Shown here piece by piece: positions 21,795 through 31,395 of a stretch of DNA of 36,774 nt. The DNA comes from Ettlia oleoabundans (lineage: Eukaryota; Chlorophyta; Chlorophyceae; Chlamydomonadales), in the NCBI GenBank assembly GCA_019693395.1, contig JAAMXP010005521.1, forward strand, positions 1 through 36,774, read 5' to 3'. The translations under genes and the position numbers were made by a program. Each line of letters starts with the position of its first letter. Within the stretch, counting starts at the first letter, position 1. The notes beneath the pieces are model-generated. The model was not told the DNA's origin. It searched no databases and worked only from the letters and a program-made list of their open reading frames with translations.

Positions 21795-24417
21795 ATGACA
21801 GCGAAAGGCTGGCACATCCATGATGGCCGGGACATCAAGGGGCGGTGTGTTATAGCTGACAGAGCTTATCATCCAGGAGAGGTGGTGCTTGAGGATGATG
21901 CAGCAGCCTGGTGCCTGATCACAGACCAGCTCGGCAGCCGGTGCGACTGCTGCCTGGATTTGGCCGCCCACCCACTCAGGTGCTCTGCTTGCAAGCTGGC
22001 CTGCTACGCCAGCAGAGAGCACCAGCGGCGTGCATGGCAAGCAGGAGCCCACCGGCTCGAGTGTGCGGCGCTGCGATCTTGCGCCCCTCGCGTGCCGCCA
22101 ACAGCAGTACGGCTGGCACTACGGTGTGTGCTGCGATACTGGCATGCCACCGCTGGCGCAGCAGACACAGCGGCAGCGCACAGCGATAACCTTGCTCCTC
22201 GGGATGTCAGCCGCTACCCTGAAGTGCTGGACCTGCAGCATCACTGGGAGGATCAGTCAGATGAAGCCAAGGTGGAGTTTGCGCAGATGGGAGCAGCCAC
22301 ACACCATCTGCTGCAAGCCGCGGCGCCTGAAGCAGCAGCAGCCATCAGCCCACGGGACCTCGCCCTGCTGATTGCTCGCTTCAGTTGCAACAGCCACACC
22401 ATAAGGTGCAGTTGGCAGCCCATGAGCACGCTGGAATACAGGCAGCCCTCGGCTTTCAACTTGAATCCTGACTGACAATGAGCCGCCCCTCTGAACGCTA
22501 CTGCACTGAACCACAGCCATCGTGTTGCTGCCCTGTTTCTGCATCAAGCATTTCCGCGGTGTGTTTGCAGTGATGATGAGCTGCAGCCGCTGGCTGTGGG
22601 CATCTTCCCACTAGGTGCCATGGTGAACCACGACTGCCGCCCCAACACTGTGCACACCTTCCGTGGGGGACGCATGCTGTTCAGGTGGGCACTGCGCAAC
22701 ATGCAGGGTACAGGTCGGAAATCTTAAGACACAATGCAATATCATCCTTGGATTCAATCTTATAGAATAAGGGTGTGTATCGGGAAGTTGTGGCCCGGCA
22801 TGGTTGCGGCAACATGAGCAGCTGAGGATGGAAAGCCTGTCTTCGGTCACCTGCCTTTCCACATATTGTGCAAAGTCAGACTTTTTATATTTTGACATGG
22901 CATGCTGCAGGGCAGTTCGGACTGTTCAACCTGGAGAGGAGGTTACAACCACCTACACGGAGCTTGCGGCAGCGCGCTGGGAGCGCCGCGCTGCTCTGCT
23001 GCGGCACCACCTGTTTGATATTGATGTAGCAGTGCCACTTGGCACAGGCAGCACAGCCGAACCATCAGCAGCAGCAGCAGCAGCTCCTCGCTTGGTAGGG
23101 ACAACCACTGAGGCAGCTGCAACAACAGCTGCTGAGTTGCCGGGCAGTTCAGCAGCGGTAGATGATTCAGCTGCTGAGGAGGCAGGCAAGCCGGAGGAAA
23201 CAGGGACAGCAAGAGCAGCCAAGGCACGTGAGCAGCGGCAGTCAGCAATGATGGCAGTCCTGCAGTGCCTGCCACAGAAGCAGCCAGCTGCGGTAGTATT
23301 TCTTGAGGGCAGCAGCTTGCAACTGCGGCTATATGCCTGCCAGCAGCCGCCATGGCCCAGTGATGAGAGCGACAGTGATCTCACAGCTGTTGTGCTTGCT
23401 GGGTGTGGCAGCAATGCTGTTGCTGGTAGCAGCAGTGGTGCGAGCTGGGGCGGCATGTGGGGCAGCCTTCCACAGACAGACAGCTTGCAGCAGCCTGTAG
23501 CAGCCAGCGACTCATTTAGTGTGGAGGATGAGCTTCAGCTAGAAGTTGCCCCCCTAACGACCACAGAGCCAGAGACGAGCAGTCATTTGTCTGGTGGAAA
23601 GGCGGCAGAAATACGAGCGGCAGATGGCGCCCCCGCACGCGGCATATCAGCTGTGGTCCATTGCTGGTCTGCTTCCACCCTTAGCAAGTACCATGCAGCT
23701 GCCAAGCACCTGGCTCGGCACTATGCCGCCGCTTTAAAGCTGCAAGAGGAATTGGAGAGAATGCTGAGTGGTGGCCACGCGGCGGTAGTGGTGGAGCAGT
23801 TACAACAAGCGCTGCTGGTGCTGGGCAATCGCACCCCTCACAGCGTTCAGGGCAATGACCCGCAGCCTAGGCTGGCGCTGGGGCAGTATCACGTGCTCCG
23901 TCTGCGCATGCTTGCCGACCTGCATCGAGCGGCGCTGGCAGCAGGGCACTGGAAGACGTCGCTGGAGGCTGCTTACCAGCTGCTGCCCTTGTACGAGCGG
24001 GCTTACCAGCCGGTGGGTGGGGTTCACGCTTTCAAATGCCTGCCTTTGCAGCCTGTCGCTGAGGCAGCCCCTGCTCTCGCTATGGCACAGCGATCCGCTC
24101 AGGAGGCCGTTGCCCTGCCATGCAACGAGGTGCTTCAGAGCCATTCATATGCTTTGCTGCCCGCCGGAAGTGTCCTGCAGGTTTGGCCCCAGCTGGGCTT
24201 GCTGTGGGCCAGCATTGCCAAGCTGGAGCATTTGCTGGAGCATCCGACGCAAGCGCTGGCAGCGGCACAGGCAGCGGCTCGCATCTTGTGCCTCACACAT
24301 GGAGACAACAGCTCTGTGGTGCAGCAGATGCAACGAGTGGCATTTGAATCACAGCAAGAACTGCAGCAGCAGGAGCGGCAGCACATGCAGCTGTGGCGGG
24401 AAGCAGAAGTTGATTGA
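21795..24417 (+). CDS. SMYD-type protein lysine methyltransferase (MYND-SET)
   Basis: Exons 21795-22405, 22571-22684 and 22911-24417 join in phase 2 and give 743 residues. It would transfer methyl groups from S-adenosylmethionine to lysines of histones or other proteins. An N-terminal SET part (GRCVIADRAYHPGEVVLEDD) is split by a MYND zinc finger with ligands Cys50, Cys53, Cys63, Cys66, Cys70, His76, His86 and Cys90; His76 replaces the usual Cys of SREC. The catalytic core has CNSHTIS, the AdoMet/active-site motif VNHDCRPNTV (223-232) and GEEVTTTYTEL. The usual post-SET Cys cluster after RRAALLRHHLF is missing. It is followed by a long Ala/Ser/Glu-rich insertion (about 285-480) and a C-terminal TPR-like helical region ending near WASIAKLEHLLEHPTQAL, typical of SMYD proteins. 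The ATG at 21795 is the first in frame after an upstream acceptor-like CAG; a short 5' exon is possible. Confidence 0.85.
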
Positions 24418-24751
24418 AGCAAACCGTGCCACAGCAATGCTGAATGATCTGGTTAGATATTGCCTTGTTGTTTGTGTCTGGCTTGCAATGATTTTTCAGT
24501 ACTGTGTGTTGCTGTTGTTGTGGATCACCGTGTGTGTTGTGTTGACCCCTTCATCAATTGAAAGCAAGGATTCTAAACACGCGAGCACTCCTTGTTTGGT
24601 ACATAGGACATCCTAACGAAGCTCGTTCACAGAGCACAGCAGGTTCGAAGCTAAAATGGGGAGGCTAGCAAAACTAAGGGAGGTAATGGTTGGCATTGTT
24701 AGGTAGGACAAACGTAAAATTTTACTCATGGCGCATATTTTTCATCATAAC
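24418..24751. other. Convergent 3' region
   Basis: This lies between the SMYD stop (plus) and the Cys-rich gene stop (minus). It is T/G-rich and noncoding by eye; no clear TGTAA on either strand, so the poly(A) sites may sit inside the opposing gene or use a variant signal. Confidence 0.4.
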
Positions 24752-25927
24752 TCACACCATCACAGCCAGCGAGGGTGGCTCAATGGGGTTGGTAGCGTTT
24801 ATTGCAAGCTGTGGGTGCTCGCAACCCTGGCTGGCTGTGCCACTGCCGGGCTTGGCAGCTGCGGCAGCCACGCCAGAGACATCATCAGTTGACGCTGTGA
24901 TCTTGGGAGATGGAAGCTGGACAGGTTGCGGGAGGCTGTTGCCGCAAAGCCCCCAGGCAGCACGGCGTTCCTTGCAGAAAGGGGTGCAGGGATAGACCAG
25001 CACTGCCACTGCGGTGATGACCCAACCCACGGCAAAGCCAAGGCCAAATCCAGAGATGGTGCTTAGAGCCACAGCTGCTATGGCAATGCCTAGCAGAAAG
25101 AGCGGCATCAGGATGATGGCGACACACATGCAGCACACCAGGGCGCCCTCTCCAGAATGAGGGCGGCAACAGCCGTCACAGTAGCAGTCGCGGCTGCTGC
25201 TGTAGCTCGTGCCGCGGTAACTGTGACTGACGCTGGCTCTCTGTGTGTGGGAGGTGCAGCATGCAGCTCTCTGGTTGCTGCCTGAGGCTGCTTCTGCTAA
25301 ATCAGCCTGACTACTGCGTTTGCAGCAGCCGCCACCCATGAAAATGGCGAAAGGAATGCCAGTGGCAGCGCCAAAGGCGGCAAAGCCCCCGCACACCAGC
25401 CCAAAAATCTCCCAGAAGAGGTTCCAGGGAAAGCCCCGCTGCTCAGGGTGATGGGTGGCCCAGGGTCGGTGCTGTTACTGAGTTCAGCGGCATCCTCAGG
25501 CGCTGGGCTGTTGGTGGGTGCTGGCTCGCTGGTGGGTGCTGGTTTGACCAAGTTGAAGATAACGTCAGCTGCGGGAGCCGCGTCGCGAAGGCTGGGGATG
25601 TAGGTTGAGCCACTATGTGTTGCGCTGGCTGGGACGACTGGGGCAGGGCGGGTGGCAGCGGTGGGTGGCAGGTTCTGCATGGCAAGCGCCTGACGTTCAA
25701 CTGTGTGCATGTTTGTACAGCGCCCTTTGCAACAAGCTAGAAGGCGGGGCCTTCCGCAGGTCGGACACTGAAGTTGGCAGTCCGAGAATGGGCGTTCGTT
25801 GGCCGCCCTCACTTGCCTGCGCAGCCGGCGTGCTGCTAACATTGGTATTCCCAAGTTCCGCTGTGCCTGTGGTCGCCAAGGCCCACAGGAGAGTGGTGAG
25901 GGCCAACAGACGGTGACCGGTCGCCAT
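24752..25927 (-). CDS. Secreted or membrane Cys-rich protein, unknown function (model partly unresolved)
   Basis: Exon 1 (25927-25817) starts with a clear signal peptide, MATGHRLLALTTLLWALATTG, and ends at a perfect GC donor (CAG|GCAAGT). A 49-base intron (25816-25768) leads to an exon starting at 25767 with CPTCGRPRLLACCKGRC, then a Pro/Ala/Thr-rich linker. The C-terminal part lies in another frame from about 25438 to the stop at 24752. It has an aromatic segment (GFPWNLFWEIFGLV), Cys clusters (GGGCCKRSS, DCYCDGCCRP) and two hydrophobic spans (CMCVAIILMPLFLLGIAIAA and a GFGLGFAVGWVITAVAVLV segment). The join is not settled: one option is an intron 25548-25439 with a weak GTCAAA donor; a frameshift is another. 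No family was recognised. The layout suggests a secretory-pathway or cell-surface membrane protein with lumenal Cys motifs. Confidence 0.6.
25768..25816 (-). other. Proposed 49-base GC-AG mini-intron
   Basis: Donor CAG|GCAAGT and acceptor AACTTCAG join phase 0 to phase 0 and connect a signal peptide to a Cys-rich domain in a different frame. It is very short, so it needs transcript proof. Confidence 0.55.
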
Positions 25928-26729
25928 AGCTGATGTCAACAGCGCCCAGGGCCCGTGTTGTATTGAAGGGTGGAATATGTTATACCGTAATGCGGATGAT
26001 TGCGCGTCCGACAGTGGAGCCACAAACTGGGCCCTGTGATTTGGTCCTGCTGTGCCGCCGACACGACGCATGCACCAGGGCTGCTGTGCAAGCTAGCCCA
26101 TGCCATGGCCATGAAGGTTGTGGTGGCAGGTGTTTCAACAACAAATATTTGCGAGTACCACCAGTCACTTCAGATCTTCAGATCACACCATGGCGCAAGC
26201 ACAATCCGCTCATTCATTGGCCGCATGTGAGCCTTCAAAATCAGGTTCTTGCCTGTTCCAACCGCTCGCAGCTTGTTTGAATGCGCATACTGGGTACCGG
26301 ACGCAAGTGCGTCACCAACAGGTTTGCAGGCTGCACTGATGATGATGCCAACACCTTAAACCGTCGGTAAGATCTAGCACAAGCCTTCAGCAGTTCCTGA
26401 GGGACAATGGCACGTCAGATGCGCCAATGCAGTGCCCGTTAGCGCCGAGGTCTGCAATATGCGTATCAATATAACACGTCTGGAAAAAACAAACAGAATA
26501 AATAAATAATTATGATCTCTGAGGAACATTAACCAATCCACTCCAGCTTTGCAGCTATGCAATGCCCAGTGTGCAGTTCACAGCGGGCTCCACGAGCAGG
26601 CGGTACACGGCGCAGCGATGCTGCTGGTTGCCACCCGCGCTCATCATCGGCATCATTGACCACCCGCGCATACTTTAAGGTGTTTTTAGCAAAGCTTTGT
26701 GATTTCACAAGGACGGCGTCAAAGCCACC
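25928..26729. promoter_or_regulatory. Divergent intergenic region, Cys-rich gene and F-box/LRR gene
   Basis: About 800 bases between start codons on opposite strands. The part 26340-26540 is AT-rich with an A/T run near 26490-26510. No conserved coding sequence was seen in it. Confidence 0.45.
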
Positions 26730-29630
26730 ATGGCGTCCGACGCTGCGCAGCAGCCACTCGGCATCGCGTCGCTGCCCGATGAAGTGCTGGAATGGTGCTT
26801 CCGGCCACTTAACCTGCGCCGAAGGTGGGTCTGTGCTGTTTGGACATAAAACCCTGTGGCTGCTTGTTCACTGTTGTCGAGTCGGCCACCTCTACAGCCT
26901 TAAGCAGCTTTAGTTGAGCGTTGCACTCCATGACCAGCCCGCTGCGCGCCTCGCGGCCGGGGTTTTCACTGCCTGCCATCTGCCGCTCCGGCTTGTCGCT
27001 CGCAGCCGCGGCACGGTGCGCTTGGTGTGCAACCGCTGGCTGCGAGTTTTCGATGCATGCCCCGCCCTGAATGCCTACCGATCGTTTCATTGGATCATAG
27101 AGATGAGGCCAGCAAGGCGAGCTTTGATCTGGGCGCCCTTGTGCGTCTAGCGCGCCTTCGAACTGGAGCCACGCAGATTGCCGCCTTGCCTGCTGCACAC
27201 CTTGCCGAAGTCCTGCAAGCAGCACAGCAGCTGACAGAGCTGACTGATCTACATTTGCAAGCTTCCGGCGGAGACGGGTACGATCCGCCTGAGGGGAAGG
27301 CTTTTGGGCAGGCATTTGCACGGCGGCCGCTGGACCTGAGTGGCTTGCCACAGCTGCGGGATTTGGAGTTAGATGTGGATGACATGCAGCCAGCCACCTG
27401 TGCCCAGCTGTCAGCACTGTCACGTCTGACCAGACTCGGCTGCTACCCTTGTGGTCCAAGTGCCGGAGCAGCTGTGGCAGGCTGCTGCAAACATGCTTCA
27501 CCTGGGCATGCTGCAGCTGGGAGTGCAGGCGCTGCAGCGCACGCCTTGCAGCATCGCTGGCAGCGCATGGGCCTGCCTGGCAGCCTGCACGCAGCTGACA
27601 TCTCTTCGCTTAGAGTACAGCTGGGCACCAGGGGCTGAGGCTGAAGTAGGTGAGTCTGGTACCACAGTGCCGGCTGTCTGGGTTCTCCACAGTTCATCAT
27701 TAGCACAATGCAGGTCCTTAGGTACTTGAACGAACAGCCTGCGTGTATTATAGGTTGAGGTGACTAGACTGAACTGCTGTGAAAGGCAAACCACATATCT
27801 GTCAGTCACAACCCACCGCATTTTCTTAAAATATAATCTGGTCATTTCCTTCTCCCTGCATGCGCTGCAGGCAGCTTCGACCTGCATCCAGGCATCACGA
27901 AGCTAACAGCGCTGCAAAGCTTCTCAATCCATGGCCACATGCGTGGCCTGGATGACTTGTGGCAGCACAGCAACCTGCGCGACCTGTCGATCACACTAGA
28001 ACATAGCCCCGATGGCAATGGCTTCCCCATGCCCCCTGCAAATGAGGTACACATGCCGGCACTGCGGCACATAAGCCTGGAGGGCACGTATAGCACCGCC
28101 CTGGGAGCCTTGCCGCGGCATCTTTTTAAATGCCTCACTTCGGTGACCTCGGTGCAAATGGCATCACGCAAAGATTAGAGCACCTTCCCTGCACTGGAGA
28201 ACCTGGACAAGGCAAGAGGAGCAAGCATGCACCTTCACACGCAGAACATTTGCTGCCAAGCAAGTGCATCATTGACTTCGACTGCTCCTCACATGTTGTC
28301 TGCTGTCTTCTGCTATTGCATATTCGCCTGGATGCAGCACATAATGGGCATGCATGTTTCCAGACGCACACCTTACTCGGCGCAGTGCTGGTAGCTCCCG
28401 TTCCTGACAGTGCACTTGCAGCTGCGCTGCTTATTGCTCGTCTCTTCTGCCCTGGGATGCAGCTGCCAAACCTGGCTAAGCTTACTATGCACTATGGGAG
28501 TATGATTTCGGTGCCCGACTGTGTGCAGCGGCTGACGACTCTCAGGTGATCAAATGGTGTGCATTGGCTGTTCTGCAGTACAAAGCCAGGTCGTCTCTGC
28601 AGGCCTGTCCCCTTCTTCAAGAGCCTGCTGGTTTGCAGCATACTGAGGCATCCCTCGCTCATTCCTCCAACCCGCAGGGTGCTTGACCTTCAAGGGAGTA
28701 AACTCAGGCAAGTTGCGACGTCCAGCTTCCAGCCTGCTGCAGGCGGCATCGCTTCACATGCCGAGTTGAGCATTGAGGGTTGTTTGCAACGCCGCACTGC
28801 CCGGATTGTGCAGGTTCCTGCCTCATGGCCCCTATCTGGCTGGATTGAGGACCCTGCGGCTGGAGGGGCATCGCATGACCCATCTGCCCGATGTGCTGGT
28901 ACAGGCTTCCAATTTGCAGGTGACACACAGCGCGTGTCATCAAGCTGGGACCAGCCTAGGTCTGTTTCTGTGCTGGTTGCCTAACGCGATATGGGCTCAG
29001 CATGGCCGGCTTTTGTGCCCTCTGATACCCAATCTAGTTCAGAGTTTGTCTTGCCTTTTCGCCATTGCCATGTCGACCGTGTCTTGACGCCTTCCTAGTG
29101 TTGTACTAGATGGGCGCTTGCAATGCCATCTGCGAACCCCCCTGCTCAGGTACTGGACATAAACAGAAGGGTGCAGATGGGAGCCGAGCAACCGTGGCTG
29201 GCCAGGTTTTTCTCTGGGCCTGGCTGATGTCGAGGTGTTGGGTCGCATGCCCGCACTACGCGTGTTGTGTGTGCCGCAAGGAGAAGCAGCCTACAACCAC
29301 AACCTAAATGTTGGCGGGATCATCGCCGTTGTATGTGGCCACTTGTTTGTGTATCCACGGCCATTGTCGGACATGGCAGCGGCTGCGTCCGGTTTCTCCC
29401 ATTGGTTCCCAAATGGCTGGGATGGTGGCCTGGCGGCAGAAATCCTGTCGGCGGTGCCTGAGATCATGAGGGAAACCTTGGAAACACTGGTCAAGTGTTA
29501 CAACCCTGAGGCAGCATTTTCTGTTCTTGAGTGGCTTGCCAACGGCAACTCCAGCCTATCAGAGCGGCTGGCCCTCTTTCTGAAGGCTGTAACTCCGGGC
29601 ATGCGTGCGGCGAGGAGTGCTGGCTCTTGA
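26730..29630 (+). CDS. F-box / leucine-rich-repeat protein, with two internal frame breaks
   Basis: Proposed exons: 26730-26824, 27006-27649, 27871-28142, 28463-28545, 28678-28707, 28814-28919, 29150-29170, 29235-29630. The start ATG has a strong context (GCCACCATGG). Residues 18-55 form an F-box: LPDEVLEWCFRPL then VRLVCNRWLRVFDACPALN. F-box proteins recruit targets to SCF ubiquitin ligases; the LRRs would bind the target. LRR segments are LSGLPQLRDLELD, LAACTQLTSLRLEY, LTTLRVLDLQGSKL, LAGLRTLRLEGHRMTHLP and NLQVLDINRR. Inside the second exon the frame changes near 27090-27100 and back near 27440-27450, with no possible intron at either point. This is either sequence error or a decaying gene. 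One intron uses a GC donor; the 30- and 21-base exons are very small, and the 21-base one is tentative. Similar F-box/LRR genes form large families in trebouxiophyte algae. Confidence 0.65.
28708..28813 (+). other. GC-AG intron in the F-box/LRR gene
   Basis: Donor CAG|GCAAGT and acceptor TGTGCAG join phase 2 to phase 2 and restore LRR spacing: VLDLQGSKLR then FLPHGPYLAGLRTLRL. Without this splice the repeat is lost to another frame. Confidence 0.72.
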
Positions 29631-30229
29631 CCGTGCCACTTCGATCTGCGCTGCCCCTGCCCGCTGTCTTGCATGCTGCCAGGCTGCCCCTGTCCGTTAT
29701 CCTGCAAGCTGCCAAGTTCTCCGCGCTGCTTCCTATCCAAAACCTGGTATATAATGCCATTAACCTGCCATGCTGGATGCTTTTCACTTGCACTGATTGT
29801 TTGGCAGCCTTATATAGCCGAAATCAGTCCAGAAGCGGTAATGATAGCCAGGCACTGTGTTGGCTGCTCCCCCTTTTTCATATCTTTATGAATGCTGCAT
29901 TCAATCAGAGCAACAAATGTCAGATTTCCTGCTTGTAATCACGTCACATCACGTCAGCTTGGAAAGCTGACAGCAATCAGACGAGGTAGCATGACAAGAA
30001 CAAGGAGCAGCAAACAAGAAGGCGTGAGCACAAATGCATTGCAGCATATTGGACGCAGGCACAGCTGGGGTGCGGGCAGCGGAACTGCTCTGCAAAAAAT
30101 GGGTGGGTGGCATGCAAGCACGCCATTGTCCCTGGGGCTTGATGCAGGGATCGAACAAGCCTAATCGGATTTGATGATAGTCCTGCAAGGCTGCCATTCG
30201 TGGAGTGCTGCGCCTGCAAAGAAGCGTGG
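29631..30229. other. Convergent 3' region
   Basis: This lies between the F-box/LRR stop (plus) and the mitochondrial-type gene stop (minus). A plus-strand TGTAA at 29934-29938 about 304 bases after the stop is a good poly(A) candidate for the F-box gene. No coding sequence was recognised. Confidence 0.5.
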
Positions 30230-31355
30230 TCAGAGTATCTTGGATCGCGCCCGTGGCTGCTGCCGCTCCAGTTTCAATTTCTCATCAGCCGTCAGCTCCC
30301 GCTTGCTGCCATCCGGCAACGCCACGTATGCCTGCCGCTCACCGCTGCGCGCTGCCTTGCCCAGCGGCTGCACAAGCAGGCTCCAGCCCTCCTGTGGCCG
30401 CTTGGGCGGATGCGTCTTGCGACTTGCGCGGCTCAGGCTGACGCCCGACTGCAGGCAGCGGCAAGGTTGCGTTGGAAAGTGCGGCGCATACAGCTCAAGC
30501 CCTAAAGGCAACTGTGCTGAAGCTTGAGTACCAAGCAACACTACACCTCCACTCTGACACCCACAACAATAAAGGACAGTTCAACCGCACTAATCCAATC
30601 AGGCCATTACAGCACACTACTAGGCATAGCAGTCCAGACTAAGTCCACTTCTGCGGGCCGGCACCTTGCCAAGGTTGTACTCCAGGCTGCGCCTGAACTC
30701 AGCCACTAGCTGCTCCTCTTCCTTCATTGCAAGCTCCTCCTCGACTGCGTGCTTGTCTATACCTGCCTTGGCAAGCAACTGCAGTTCAACGGAACATGAG
30801 ACAAGCGTGCTGATGCAGCGCAGCGAAGGGAAGGGCGTGCACACGTAGAGCACAGCCGAGCTGGGTTCAATGCAGCAATAGCGCAGCATTGAATCTACCG
30901 CCCAACATCAACCAACAAATCCCCAACCTTGCCTCTAAAGTTGCTCGAATTGTAACAACCCTGGCCGTCCATCTCGTTGGTCTTTACTCCCCAGGCTGCA
31001 CAGCCCAGTCATCCACACCCCTCCCAGCCACCCACCTCCCGAGTCACTTCATCAGTCATGTCCTCCGCCTCAATCTGGTCGAAGGGCTTGCCCAAACGCT
31101 CCTCAAGGAAGGCTGCCAGCCGCTCCGCATCCGCCTCTGTCAACTCCTGTGGCAATAGGCGGCATGGTGTGGCGGGCTGCTGGGTGGTCTGACATGTACT
31201 CATGTTTGCATCGCAATCTCCCCTTGCATCCCTCAGTTCATTCTGGTTCTCTCCTCAGCCCACCTTGAGGTTGGGGTACGAGGGAAGCACCACGTGGTGG
31301 CGCTCTCCCGACCCCATGGTCTCAAAAGCGCCCATCTCATCATCGTACGCCTCTG

Positions 31356-31395
<40 letters not shown>

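Noticed and set aside
24100..24440. Minus-strand Cys-rich open frames opposite the SMYD C-terminus
   Set aside because: They arise from CAG/GCA-rich codons of the TPR-like region read backwards.
25443..25700. Third minus-strand open frame within the Cys-rich gene
   Set aside because: It has no motif and ends in a stop; the other two frames hold the Cys-rich and membrane segments.
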